Source: Oceanimonas sp052119705
Lineage (GTDB): Bacteria > Pseudomonadota > Gammaproteobacteria > Enterobacterales > Aeromonadaceae
Length of the DNA: 64,000 nt
Assembly (NCBI RefSeq): GCF_052119705.1
Contig: NZ_JBGQOP010000012.1
Span: 29,681-93,680, forward strand
Direction of reading: 5' to 3'
Shown here piece after piece: positions 46,250-55,031 of this stretch (position 1 is the stretch's first letter; each line of letters opens with the position of its first letter). The translations under genes were made by a program, and so were the position numbers. Under the pieces are notes generated by a model. The model ran no database searches, was not told the origin of the DNA, and worked only from the letters and a program-made list of their open reading frames with translations.

Positions 46250-46276
46250 TGCCGCCTAGCCTAAGCAAAGGCGGCA
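46250..46276 (-). terminator. Hairpin after aroC
   Basis: TGCCGCCT (46250-46257) pairs with AGGCGGCA (46269-46276), 14 nt after the aroC stop. The U-run on the minus strand is poor, so it is a weak terminator or an attenuator before epmC, which starts 38 nt beyond. Confidence 0.5.
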
Positions 46277-46290
46277 AAATATACCACGTA

Positions 46291-47376
46291 TTAAACTAGC
46301 TTGGGCGTCAGTGTAAACACTTCGGCGTTTTGGCCACGGTGCAGCAACAGATGATCCAGCAAGACTATCGCAAGCATAGCTTCAGCAATGGGCACGGCAC
46401 GAATACCCACACACGGATCGTGACGGCCACGGGTCACTAATTCTGCCGCTTCACCGGTCGTGCTAATGGTATGACCTGGCACCATAATGCTGGAGGTGGG
46501 TTTCAACGCTATGCTGGCCACTATATCTTGGCCGCTGGAAATGCCGCCCAATATGCCACCGGCATGATTGCTGGCAAAGCCTGAGGGCTGCATTTCGTCT
46601 CTGTGCTCGGAACCTTTTTGCTCGACCACGTCAAAACCGTCGCCAATTTCCACGCCTTTTACCGCGTTAATGCTCATTAAGGCATGGGCAATGTCCGCAT
46701 CTAAACGGTCGAAGACTGGCTCGCCCAGTCCTACGGGCACACCTTGCGCCACCACCTGAATTTTGGCACCGATGGAGTTGCCTTCTTTTTTCAGATCGCG
46801 CATGTATTGATCAAGCGCTTCCAGCTTGCCCGCATCGGCAAAAAAGAAGGGGTTAGTTTCAATTACGCTTTTATCAAACGCTTCGGCCTTAATAGGGCCG
46901 AGTTGCGTTAAATGACCAAAAATGGACACGCCGTATTTCGCCAACACCTTTTTCGCGATGGCACCGGCCGCTACCCGCATTGCGGTTTCACGAGCCGAGG
47001 AGCGACCGCCACCGCGATAATCGCGAATGCCGTATTTTTGGTGATAGGTGTAATCGGCATGGCCTGGGCGAAACAGGTCTTTAATGTCGGAATAATCTTT
47101 AGAGCGCTGATCGGTATTCTCAATCAACAAGCCAATCGAAGTGCCGGTGGTTTTACCTTCAAACACGCCACTTAAAATACGCACTTCATCCGCTTCGCGT
47201 CTTTGGGTGGTAAAGCGTGAGGTGCCGGGCTTACGGCGGTCAAGATCTTGCTGCAAGTCGGCTTCGCACAACTCAATACCGGGTGGTACGCCGTCCACTA
47301 CCGCACCTAAGGCAATACCATGGCTTTCACCAAAGGTTGAAACGCGAAAAAGGGTGCCAATACTGTTCCCTGCCAT
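46291..47376 (-). CDS. aroC: Chorismate synthase AroC
   Basis: 361 residues. The three chorismate synthase signature regions are present: GESHGIALGAVVDGVPPGI (about 13-31), GRSSARETAMRVAAGAIAKK (about 125-144) and a third near RGRHDPCVGIRAVPIAEAM. It converts EPSP to chorismate using reduced FMN, the last step of the shikimate pathway. AAGGA is 7 nt before the ATG. 21 nt downstream of prmB. Confidence 0.98.
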   Translation of the reverse strand: MAGNSIGTLFRVSTFGESHGIALGAVVDGVPPGIELCEADLQQDLDRRKPGTSRFTTQRREADEVRILSGVFEGKTTGTSIGLLIENTDQRSKDYSDIKDLFRPGHADYTYHQKYGIRDYRGGGRSSARETAMRVAAGAIAKKVLAKYGVSIFGHLTQLGPIKAEAFDKSVIETNPFFFADAGKLEALDQYMRDLKKEGNSIGAKIQVVAQGVPVGLGEPVFDRLDADIAHALMSINAVKGVEIGDGFDVVEQKGSEHRDEMQPSGFASNHAGGILGGISSGQDIVASIALKPTSSIMVPGHTISTTGEAAELVTRGRHDPCVGIRAVPIAEAMLAIVLLDHLLLHRGQNAEVFTLTPKLV

Positions 47377-47397
47377 AGTGATGTCCTTTATTAATAA

Positions 47398-48318
47398 TTA
47401 AAACTGCGATTGAAAAGGTGCCAAGTCACGGCGACTGATCACACACACGCCATGACCACCGTGCTCAAACTCTATCCAAGTAAGCGGCAACTCAGGGTAC
47501 GCCTGTTCCATGTGGATTTGGCTGTTGCCCACTTCCAACACTAATAGGCCATCTTCTGATAAGAAGTCGCAGGCCTCGGCCAATAAACGACGGGTAAAGT
47601 CTAAGCCATCAAAACCTGAGGCCAAGGCCAATTCCGGCTCGTGATGAAACTCATCTGGCAAGTCGCTCATGTCTTCTTCATCGACGTAGGGCGGATTGAC
47701 CACCATTAAGTCGTATTTATCGCCTTTCGGCAGCGCCGAGAAAATGTCCGACTCAATAGGCGTCACTTGCTGCTCAAGGCCGTGGGTTTGAATGTTAATC
47801 TCTGCCACGTCCAATGCATCGCGAGAGATATCCAGCGCGTCTATTTCTGCATCCGGAAAACTGTGCGCCAAGGCAATGGCGATACAGCCTGAGCCGGTAC
47901 ACATATCTAAGATGCGCTTAGGCTCCAAAGCCAACCAAGGGGCAAAACGGCCACCTATCAGCTCGGCGATCGGTGAGCGTGGAATAAGCACCCGCTCATC
48001 GACGAAAAACTCGAAACCGGCAAACCAAGCGGTATTGGTAATATAGGGCGTGGGAATGCGCTGCTCGACCCGCACTTTTAGAGCGTCGAACAGTAATTTG
48101 CGTTCACTGGTCAGCAAACGGGCATTTTGGATTTGCGGCGGGCACCCTTGTGGCAGGTGCAGTAACGGCAGTATTAGCTGCACCGCCTCGTCCCAGGCGT
48201 TGTCGGTGCCGTGGCCATAAAACAGGCCTGCTTTTTGAAAATGGCTAACGGAAAAACGCAGCCAATCTCCTATGGTATGCAGCTCTGTAAGAGCTTCTTC
48301 ATTAATAAGCGTGTCCAA
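47398..48318 (-). CDS. prmB: Ribosomal protein L3 N5-glutamine methyltransferase PrmB
   Basis: 306 residues. SAM-binding ILDMCTGSGCIAIALA and the catalytic NPPY motif (NPPYVDEEDM) of HemK/PrmB enzymes; N-terminus parallels E. coli PrmB (MDxxxxxEA...LxTIxDxLRxSVSxF). The start is a TTG at 48318, supported by a GGAGG 4-5 nt upstream and by the aligned N-terminus. It methylates Gln150 of L3 during ribosome assembly. Divergent from smrB, as in enterics. Confidence 0.95.
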   Translation of the reverse strand: MDTLINEEALTELHTIGDWLRFSVSHFQKAGLFYGHGTDNAWDEAVQLILPLLHLPQGCPPQIQNARLLTSERKLLFDALKVRVEQRIPTPYITNTAWFAGFEFFVDERVLIPRSPIAELIGGRFAPWLALEPKRILDMCTGSGCIAIALAHSFPDAEIDALDISRDALDVAEINIQTHGLEQQVTPIESDIFSALPKGDKYDLMVVNPPYVDEEDMSDLPDEFHHEPELALASGFDGLDFTRRLLAEACDFLSEDGLLVLEVGNSQIHMEQAYPELPLTWIEFEHGGHGVCVISRRDLAPFQSQF

Positions 48319-48380
48319 AACACCTCCGCCTCGCTAAGATGGCTATTTTTTAATAATCAGATACTACGGAATCCATTACC

Positions 48381-48905
48381 ATGACACCCTCCTCTTTCCC
48401 AGAAGACGACGATCAAGCGCTTTTTAAAGCAGCGGTGCAGGGTGTCCGCAAAATAAAGCAGGATACCATAAGTCCGCATCGAGCGCCGGTCAAGGTAAAA
48501 GCCCAGCGACAAATGGTACGCAAAGACAGAGCCGAGGCGCACCCTTTTTCTGATGTTTATGAACCTTATTTAGATCAAGAAGGCCCTACCCGCTATCGCG
48601 AGCCCGACACCTCGGCCTATGAGCTAAAAAAGCTGCGCCGCGGCGACTATCAGCCGGAGTTTTTTTTAGACTTGCACGGCTTAACCCAAGAGCAGGCCAA
48701 AGACGAATTATCGGCGCTGTTACTCGCCGCTAAGCGCCAGCACGTCGAATGCGTGTCCATCATGCACGGTCATGGGAAAAACGTCTTAAAGCAGCGGCTA
48801 CCCATGTGGCTAGTGCAGCACCCGCAGGTACTGGCGTTTCACCAAGCCACCCGCGCCTTAGGCGGCGATGCGGCTTTGCTGGTGCTATTGAAGGTAGAGA
48901 TTTAA
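48381..48905 (+). CDS. smrB: Smr-domain endonuclease SmrB
   Basis: 174 residues, colinear with E. coli SmrB: an N-terminal EDDDQALFKAAVQGVRKIKQD segment, KKLRRGDYQPEFFLDLHG and the Smr motifs LDLHGLT (about 94-100) and MHGHGKNVLK (about 130-140). SmrB cleaves mRNA between collided ribosomes in E. coli. Terminated by the hairpin at 48920. Confidence 0.95.
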   Translation: MTPSSFPEDDDQALFKAAVQGVRKIKQDTISPHRAPVKVKAQRQMVRKDRAEAHPFSDVYEPYLDQEGPTRYREPDTSAYELKKLRRGDYQPEFFLDLHGLTQEQAKDELSALLLAAKRQHVECVSIMHGHGKNVLKQRLPMWLVQHPQVLAFHQATRALGGDAALLVLLKVEI

Positions 48906-48919
48906 AGGCGAAAACAAAA

Positions 48920-48942
48920 ACACCGAGCTTGAGGCTCGGTGT
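48920..48942. terminator. Bidirectional terminator between smrB and a small gene
   Basis: ACACCGAGC-N5-GCTCGGTGT with T-run to the right and A-run to the left. The arm sequence is the same as in the yfcL terminator at 45081. Confidence 0.85.
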
Positions 48943-48983
48943 TTGATGTTCAGATTACTGCTCGCCTAATAGACGTAACGAGT

Positions 48984-49187
48984 TTACGCCGCCGCTTGCA
49001 TTTTGCTGATCAGCTGATTAATTTCTTGTACCGTCTCTTCATGCCTCGGCTTGGCATCTTCGGGCAACACCAGCATGCCTTGGGCATAATTAAAACCACC
49101 ACGACCGTGAATATATAAACGACCGCTAAAAAATCCCTTGACGTGTTTTGCCACTAATAACGGCTGATACTTCTGAAAAATTCGCAT
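48984..49187 (-). CDS. Conserved small protein of unknown function
   Basis: 67 residues, AGGAG 7 nt before the ATG. Sequence MRIFQKYQPLLVAKHVKGFF followed by SGRLYIHGRGGFNYAQGMLV and a Pro-Lys-Pro-Arg turn, then a helical tail. The Gly-rich IHGRGGF centre looks strongly conserved-type, but I do not recognise a named family. Convergent with smrB, sharing its terminator. Confidence 0.7.
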   Translation of the reverse strand: MRIFQKYQPLLVAKHVKGFFSGRLYIHGRGGFNYAQGMLVLPEDAKPRHEETVQEINQLISKMQAAA

Positions 49188-49427
49188 TTAGCACTCCTTG
49201 CTTATGTTGCGATGACTTATTTTACGGTTATAAATGTAGGGTTAAAAGCTACGGCTATAAAGACTGCTGTCGTCATTTTTCTCGGCCAACGATGGCGCAA
49301 AAGACATGCAGTCAATCACGCTACGCCTAGCATCCATTGCTTGGCCTAGCGCGGCTAAATTTGGTGCGCCTAGTGATGTTAAGCCATCTCAATAGAGCTA
49401 ACTCGGTTTTTGGTAGCCCAGTGTCGC

Positions 49428-49955
49428 CTAGCCCAATTGTCTTAAGGCTTGAAAAGTAGGCTTATGCAGCGCCTGAATATTGTGCGGCCCTTCTAACCAC
49501 GCCAATATGCCACTCGTCCCTGCATTCACCGTAATCTTAGCGATACCAGAGGTCACAAAAATGGGCGCCATCATACCGGCACACAGGCTTTCAACGAGGT
49601 AGCCTACCAGAGGCATGTGACTGATGACTAAAATGTTGCCGTTTGAAAACGTATCACCGTAGGCCAATATTAGGCTAGCTGCCAAGTCTGCATCGCAATC
49701 AGGTGTTAGCTGATCGCAGGTTTCTATTTGTAAGCCTACAACCTGCAAGCCTAGAAGCTCCTTAGATAACTGCTGCCAAGTTTGCTGAGCGCGCACATAG
49801 GGGCTCACTAATACCAAATCAAACTGAGCCACTTGAGGGGCTAACCAGCGCGCCATTAAACTGACTTCGTCTCTTCCTTGCTTGGTCAGCGGTCGTAACG
49901 CATCCTCGGATGCTTCTGGTACTGCTTGACCATGGCGCATGACAAAGATATTCAT
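49428..49955 (-). CDS. sixA: Phosphohistidine phosphatase SixA
   Basis: 175 residues; histidine phosphatase RHG motif at residues 8-10 (FVMRHGQA), SPYVRAQQTW and the second catalytic His in LVISHMPLVG. SixA dephosphorylates phosphohistidine in the nitrogen-related PTS (NPr) in E. coli and was originally linked to ArcB. Monocistronic by appearance. Confidence 0.92.
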   Translation of the reverse strand: MNIFVMRHGQAVPEASEDALRPLTKQGRDEVSLMARWLAPQVAQFDLVLVSPYVRAQQTWQQLSKELLGLQVVGLQIETCDQLTPDCDADLAASLILAYGDTFSNGNILVISHMPLVGYLVESLCAGMMAPIFVTSGIAKITVNAGTSGILAWLEGPHNIQALHKPTFQALRQLG

Positions 49956-50762
49956 CTACACCTCACTTTCAGGCGAACCCACTTTTTCAACGGCGGGCAT
50001 CATACCCCTGCAATAGGCTGGGCTCAAGGAGCTGGCTCACGCTTTGCCGTTCATATGTATGCTATTGAAGGCCAAGCTCCCGAAATAACTGTAAAAAATG
50101 TGCCAAACCTAATACAAAAAAATTTATCAAAGCGACCAAAATAACTTAACTAAGCTCTTTATCCACTAGGCTCTTCATCCATTAACATCTGCCCTCACGA
50201 AATATGCTCTGCCGCCATGGCACTTATTATAGTCCGCAGTATAGCCAGACTAGTCCCTTGAAGCGGAATGGGGGTACATAAAGTGGGGATAGATAAATGG
50301 GGATTTGAGATAGGGCTCAATAAAACAAAAAAAACTGGCCAAGCGGCCAGTTAAAAAACTCATATTAGGTGCATAACATAAAACTGTTCAAGCTGAGCCT
50401 AAGCCCTACTGAAAACACAGTGTGCGACGCTGAAACATCGCTAAGCCCGTTTAGACTAATCACTTTCGCCATTAAGCGTCATGATCTCAATCAATAAATG
50501 CGTTTATCGCCTTTCTAACTCACGCAGCACTTAGACTTACCTGATTACTTATGAACCTCAGCCAGTATGCTGCCTTATTTAGGTTTTTGTAGCTGCCAAC
50601 TTGTTCGGCAGGCCAGCTTTGCTGGCAATTTTTAAATAAAAACATAAAACCGTGGCGAAGTCCTCTTCGCCGAAGAGACGGCCACCTACGTTGTAACCCA
50701 TTGAATCTATTGATGCTGAAGTCACTGAAACATAGCTGAACTTTGTGGGTAATCAGGTAGAC
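49956..50762. other. Gene-free stretch with hairpins and a long inverted repeat
   Basis: About 800 bp without a supported gene. At 50333-50352 AACTGGCC-AAGC-GGCCAGTT flanked by A and T runs is a bidirectional terminator-like hairpin. From 50532 to 50765 the ends are imperfect inverted repeats (core TACCTGATTAC at 50538-50548 and GTAATCAGGTA at 50749-50759). Between them are GCCAGC-TTT-GCTGGC and GGCGAAG-TCCT-CTTCGCC. This looks like a second MITE-like or structured RNA element. Confidence 0.5.
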
Positions 50763-50894
50763 TTAACGCTTTTTTTCCAGCCAAAACAACAGCACACAGC
50801 TGACTAGCGCCAAGCTGATAAAGCCCAAGACAAACAGCGTCGGCATGGCCAGATCGCCCAAGAGTTCCCAAAATACGTCTTTTAATATGTCCAT
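50763..50894 (-). CDS. 43-residue single-pass membrane protein
   Basis: ATG at 50894 with AAAGGTG 5 nt upstream, TAA at 50763. Product starts MDILKDVFWELLGDLAMP, followed by one hydrophobic helix (TLFVLGFISLALVSCVLLFW, about residues 19-38) and a basic EKKR end. The ribosome site, coherent topology and neighbouring small membrane gene support a real gene. Family not recognised. Its stop codon lies inside the right arm of the inverted repeat at 50749. Confidence 0.6.
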   Translation of the reverse strand: MDILKDVFWELLGDLAMPTLFVLGFISLALVSCVLLFWLEKKR

Positions 50895-50955
50895 CTGACA
50901 CCTTTAGTCCGAGTTATCTGCTGCAGCTAGATTCCACAACATCTGACCACCGCGT

Positions 50956-51156
50956 TTAGGCCTGCAATAAGTCGTCATTCAAACCTCGGGTACACACCAG
51001 AGACCAACGCCGCTTGGCCATAAACAGCGGTAAAATAGCCGGTCCAAAGACTGTGCCTAATACCGCCCAGCGCCGTGGGGGCAAGCCACTGTACAGGGCT
51101 GCAATATAAAACAAACCACCACAGATAGGCGCGGCCAATATCAACATAAAAAACAT
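50956..51156 (-). CDS. 66-residue membrane protein of unknown function
   Basis: Start ATG 51156 with GGAGG 7 nt upstream (the longer frame from 51225 overlaps promoter sequence). Two membrane helices: MLILAAPICGGLFYIAALY and WAVLGTVFGPAILPLFMA, then a basic RRWSLVC and a hydrophilic tail. Similar two-helix proteins occur widely in marine gammaproteobacteria without function. 61 nt before the 43-residue protein, likely co-transcribed. Confidence 0.7.
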   Translation of the reverse strand: MFFMLILAAPICGGLFYIAALYSGLPPRRWAVLGTVFGPAILPLFMAKRRWSLVCTRGLNDDLLQA

Positions 51157-51323
51157 ATATGAACCTCCAATATTGGCCAATATTAACACGATTTTTATGC
51201 CGCGTTCAGCGCTATCTCCGCTCAATTAATCAGAAATATTGATAAACAAAGTCAAAAACTTCAATTTTAATCAACACCAAAACAGGCATACACTGCAATC
51301 ATATTATTAAAAGGAATATCGTT

Positions 51324-52310
51324 ATGCCTAAAATTATCAAAGGCTTAGGGCTGGCAGCGCTAATCACTGTGATCAGTATCTTACTTAATCAAGTCATGCA
51401 CAGCAGCATAAGCCCGCTGATTTTTGCCATCGTTTTAGGACTCATAGTCGGTAATCTTCGCCCACAACTTACCTCAGGCAGCTGGCATGCGGGCTTAGAT
51501 TTTTGTAAGAAGCGACTCTTGCGCATCGGCGTGGCGTTTTACGGTATTAATATTACGCTACAACACATAGCAGCCGTAGGTACGGGCGCCTTGGTCGTCG
51601 ATATCGTCATGTTGTCCTCTACGTTATTGCTTGGTTATTGGATTGGTCACAAGTGGTTTGGCTTAGATGCCCCTACCAGCTTATTGGTGGGTGCCGGTTC
51701 GGCCATTTGTGGTGCCGCCGCCGTACTGGCCGCCGAGCCTGTGGTGCGCGCCAAGCCACAACAAGCCACGTTGGCCGTGGGCACAGTGGTTATTTTTGGC
51801 ACCATTGCTATGTTTTTATACCCGTTAATGTATCCGCTATTAAGCCTAAGCCCACAAGCCATGGGTATTTACACCGGCGCCACCATACACGAAGTGGCAC
51901 AGGTAGTGGCGGCAGGTGATGCGATCAGCCCTGACGTGGCACAAACCGCGGTGATCACTAAGCTAACGCGAGTCATGATGCTAGCACCGGTATTAGTATT
52001 GCTAGGTAATTGGTTAAGCCGTAACCAAGGCGCAACCGCGGTGCGTGCTCCTCAACCTTGGTTTGCCTATGGCTTTATTTTAGTGGTGATCATTAACTCG
52101 GTTGTCGCCTTACCTCTAAACTTGGTGGAGGGCATTAAGCACCTCGACAGCTGGGCACTCACCATGGCCATGGCCGCCTTGGGGCTAAGTACTCACTTGA
52201 GTGAACTTAAGTCTGTGGGTTGGAAACCCATGGCGCTTGGCGCCATCCTATTCTTGCATTTAATAGTCACAGGGCTAATAGTGACTCAATTAGCCACCAC
52301 TTGGTTATAA
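51324..52310 (+). CDS. YeiH family (UPF0324) putative sulfate exporter
   Basis: 328 residues with about ten membrane helices. Hallmarks: LKxGVAFYGINITLQ-like segment (KKRLLRIGVAFYGINITLQ), GAGSAICGAAAV, YTGATIHEVAQVVAAG, and MAALGLSTHLSELK. The family is annotated as putative sulfate exporters, but direct evidence is thin. AAAAGG lies 8 nt before the ATG. Followed 68 nt later by a Usp gene. Confidence 0.9.
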   Translation: MPKIIKGLGLAALITVISILLNQVMHSSISPLIFAIVLGLIVGNLRPQLTSGSWHAGLDFCKKRLLRIGVAFYGINITLQHIAAVGTGALVVDIVMLSSTLLLGYWIGHKWFGLDAPTSLLVGAGSAICGAAAVLAAEPVVRAKPQQATLAVGTVVIFGTIAMFLYPLMYPLLSLSPQAMGIYTGATIHEVAQVVAAGDAISPDVAQTAVITKLTRVMMLAPVLVLLGNWLSRNQGATAVRAPQPWFAYGFILVVIINSVVALPLNLVEGIKHLDSWALTMAMAALGLSTHLSELKSVGWKPMALGAILFLHLIVTGLIVTQLATTWL

Positions 52311-52378
52311 GCCATTGAGACAGCTGGGTTGCCGCTTGTTTATAAAGAGTGGATTACCCACTGCACAAGGAGGTCAAG

Positions 52379-52846
52379 ATGCCGTATCGCAATATTATGT
52401 TGGCATTAGAGCTCAACGCCCGTGAAAAGCCCTTGCTTAAGCGGGCGGTTGAGTTAGCCGAGAGCCATCAAGCAAGGCTGCACATCATTCATGTATCGCC
52501 TGAGCTGGGCTCTGTGTATACCGGTAGCTTGAGTATGGATTTACGCCAACTTAAAACTAAGCTGCGCCTTGAAAATGGTCATGAAATCATGCAAATGCTC
52601 AAACAAGAGGCGTTTAACGCCAGCAGCATTTCGCTCCCCGATGGGGATATTCGTCAAGCCGTGCAAAATGCGGTGAAAGCTCAGGCAGCCGACTTATTAA
52701 TTTGTGGCCGCCAACAAGAGCGGCCCTTTTTCGGCCATCTGTTTTCTCACTCCAGCGGTTTTCTCGACATCGACGGCTGTGATCTGCTGGTGATCAAATT
52801 ATCCGATAAAATCCCCACCGAGTCTGAATCCAAGCTCGGATCTTAA
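52379..52846 (+). CDS. Universal stress protein family
   Basis: 155 residues from ATG 52379 with a perfect AAGGAGG upstream. Usp fold: N-terminal YRNIMLALELN, central ADLLICGRQQERPFFGHLFSHSS, and DLLVIK at the end. The G-2x-G-9x-G(S/T) ATP signature is not intact (GRQQERPFFGHLFSHSSG), so nucleotide binding is uncertain. Cytoplasmic; probably co-transcribed with the YeiH-type gene. Confidence 0.85.
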   Translation: MPYRNIMLALELNAREKPLLKRAVELAESHQARLHIIHVSPELGSVYTGSLSMDLRQLKTKLRLENGHEIMQMLKQEAFNASSISLPDGDIRQAVQNAVKAQAADLLICGRQQERPFFGHLFSHSSGFLDIDGCDLLVIKLSDKIPTESESKLGS

Positions 52847-52867
52847 TCTCTCTTGCTCACCAGCACC

Positions 52868-52904
52868 CACTCAAGGCCTGCGTTGCTCACGCAGGCCTTG
52901 AGTG
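52868..52904 (+). terminator. Long perfect hairpin after the Usp gene
   Basis: A 16-bp perfect stem (CACTCAAGGCCTGCGT and its complement) with a 5-nt loop, 22 nt after the stop. No T-run follows, so it may be a Rho-assisted terminator or RNA-stabilising structure. Confidence 0.6.
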
Positions 52905-52971
52905 GCAGAGCATGATCTCTGGCGCTATCTGTGTGTATGATAAGGACTACCACATCGCTGAAAGGAAATAT

Positions 52972-53646
52972 GTGATTAATCCAGTACGCGAAAGCCAACA
53001 CATACAGCCCATGTCTCGCCAAAATGGTTTAGCGCTCACCGCAGCCGGACTGGTGCTTATGCCTATGCTGCTGGCCGTCGGTTATTGGCTGGATGGCCGC
53101 GCTCAACTGGTGATAGTGTTTTTATTTTTAGCAGCCATGGTCACGGCTTTATTAGGGGTACTTAAATTACGCGAACCGGAATTTAGCTTCACCCTCAGTG
53201 CCGCTAATCTGCATTATCATCATAAAGTGGGTGGCTGGAGCTTGCACTGGAGCAATATCATGCGCATCGATCAGCCCAAACTCAATCGCGGATTTGAAAT
53301 GGTCGACTTACCCTATATCGGTCTTAGAATTCGCGATTATGACGAATTTTTGCCCTTAATGACGGCGCGTTTGGCGGTGCATTTACTAACGGAGCAAAGA
53401 CCGCTGTTATCGCTGGCGCTTCGCTATGGGGCCATCAGTCGCCATGAGTTGCATGACTGGTTAATTGAAGACAGCAAATTTCGCTCGGCGAACGGCCAGC
53501 AATATGTGGGCATTATCGCTATGCTTGGCCATCGCATGACCCATTTACGGGATCTGTATGGTTACGATCTGCTGATCCATGAATCGTCACTGGACCGCGA
53601 CGCTGCTGAATTTGTCACCTTACTACGCCGTTATTTACACCCTTGA
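52972..53646 (+). CDS. DUF2982 membrane protein
   Basis: 224 residues from a GTG at 52972 (AAGGA 5 nt upstream), or 244 residues from ATG 52912, which lies 8 nt after a hairpin. Two membrane helices (TAAGLVLMPMLLAVGYWL and LVIVFLFLAAMVTALLGV) are followed by a cytosolic domain (HYHHKVGGWSLHWSNIMRIDQP; DLPYIGLRIRDYDEFLP; ISRHELHDWLIEDSKF). This matches DUF2982, known mainly from Vibrio/Shewanella/Aeromonas relatives; function unknown. Confidence 0.78.
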   Translation: MINPVRESQHIQPMSRQNGLALTAAGLVLMPMLLAVGYWLDGRAQLVIVFLFLAAMVTALLGVLKLREPEFSFTLSAANLHYHHKVGGWSLHWSNIMRIDQPKLNRGFEMVDLPYIGLRIRDYDEFLPLMTARLAVHLLTEQRPLLSLALRYGAISRHELHDWLIEDSKFRSANGQQYVGIIAMLGHRMTHLRDLYGYDLLIHESSLDRDAAEFVTLLRRYLHP

Positions 53647-54086
53647 AGATGTGAAGACATCGCAGTATGTTCAGCGCTGTACGCCGTACGTTCAAGACAA
53701 ACACTGTTCTTGGTATTATGCCGCCATACATCGGGTTTGCCCCGGTATCTCGTTTTTGTGTCTATTTGTGTCTATTTGTGTCTAAGGGCCAGGGCCAGGG
53801 CCAGAGCGAGATCCTGACCTGCGTCAGGATGACGGCTTAAGTAATAGCCGTCAGCAAATACAGACAGCGCCTTACGTTCAGCGCCGTACGGCGTAAGCAA
53901 ACATCTTGGGGCTGACGCTCGGCTCGCTCATACAGCATGGCCAACTGCAACTTATCGGCGGTCAGTCATGGGCATGCTTGGCAACTGAGAAGTGACATAT
54001 TTAATAGCCTAGCCGAAACTTTTCACCGAAATACGCCCAGGTGATTGATGTATTTCACAAATAATCGAGGGCAATCACCATCACTG
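53647..54086. repeat. Repeat-rich gene-free stretch
   Basis: 440 bp between convergent genes. TTTGTGTCTA is repeated three times in tandem (53755-53784), directly followed by three copies of AGGGCC. ATCCTGAC-N4-GTCAGGAT and GACGGCT-N8-AGCCGTC hairpins follow. GTTCAGCGCyGTACG occurs at 53669 and again at 53876. No frame looks coding. It is an unstable or decayed intergenic region that may also terminate both flanking genes. Confidence 0.6.
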
Positions 54087-55031
54087 TCAGGTCAGCTCAA
54101 TCGCACTCACCCGATCCCGACCGGCTGCTTTGGCCAGATATAACTGCGCATCGGCCGCCGCCAACAAGGCCTCAGGGCTGGAATCCGCGCTGGGTATTTG
54201 AGTGGCAACACCAAGACTGATCGACACCAAGGGGCCGGCGGCCGAGTCCTGATGCGCTATCGCCAGCGCCTTGACTGCCGCCCGCATCGTCTCCGCCCGC
54301 TGCATAGCACCCAGGCTATCGGTTTCGGGAAGAATACACACAAACTCTTCGCCACCGTAGCGCGCCACCACGTCATGGGGTCTTCTCACCGACTGAGTCA
54401 ATACGCCAGCCACCGCCACCAAGCAGGCATCCCCCTGCTGGTGTCCGTAGGTATCGTTATATTGCTTGAACGAGTCCAGATCCAGCAACACCAACGACAA
54501 GGGATGCCCTTCTCGCTGACAGGCACGCCAGTTAATAGCTAACTCTTCATCAAATTTTCGCCGATTGGCGATTTTGGTCAGACCATCAATCATGGCGATG
54601 GAACGCAACAGATCACTTTGCAGCTTTAGCGCCAAGTGGGTGCGCACTCGGGCCAGCACAATAATGGGGTTGATCGGTTTGGTAATAAAGTCTACCGCCC
54701 CCATTTCAAAACCCAGGGCTTCGTCGCCATCCTGATTTTGCGAGGTCACGAAAATAACCGGAATATCCCGAGTACCCGGATCCGCTTTCAATCGGCGACA
54801 CACCTCATGGCCGCTGATCCCGGGCATGATCACGTCCAGCAATATGATGTCTGGGTGCTGTTCCCGACAAACGGTTATTGCCTGCTCTCCACTCGTCGCC
54901 ATCAGCACCTCGAATTCGCCGCGAAACACCTGATGCAGCACTCGGATGTTGACCGGCTGATCGTCCACAATCAGGATCCTTATCGGACCGACCGGATGAG
55001 GATAGGCATCCAGTAATTGGGTCAGATTCAT
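54087..55031 (-). CDS. Response regulator with GGDEF diguanylate cyclase domain
   Basis: 314 residues. Receiver domain (about 17-135; IVDD, phospho-acceptor Asp in DIILLDVIMPG, KPIN Lys switch) and GGDEF domain (about 150-312; ARYGGEEF active site). RPHD five residues before the active site fits the RxxD inhibitory I-site, so it should make c-di-GMP with product inhibition. GGAGG precedes the ATG. The ATG overlaps the kinase stop codon by 4 nt, so the kinase at 55028-59098 is the obvious partner. Confidence 0.95.
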   Translation of the reverse strand: MNLTQLLDAYPHPVGPIRILIVDDQPVNIRVLHQVFRGEFEVLMATSGEQAITVCREQHPDIILLDVIMPGISGHEVCRRLKADPGTRDIPVIFVTSQNQDGDEALGFEMGAVDFITKPINPIIVLARVRTHLALKLQSDLLRSIAMIDGLTKIANRRKFDEELAINWRACQREGHPLSLVLLDLDSFKQYNDTYGHQQGDACLVAVAGVLTQSVRRPHDVVARYGGEEFVCILPETDSLGAMQRAETMRAAVKALAIAHQDSAAGPLVSISLGVATQIPSADSSPEALLAAADAQLYLAKAAGRDRVSAIELT

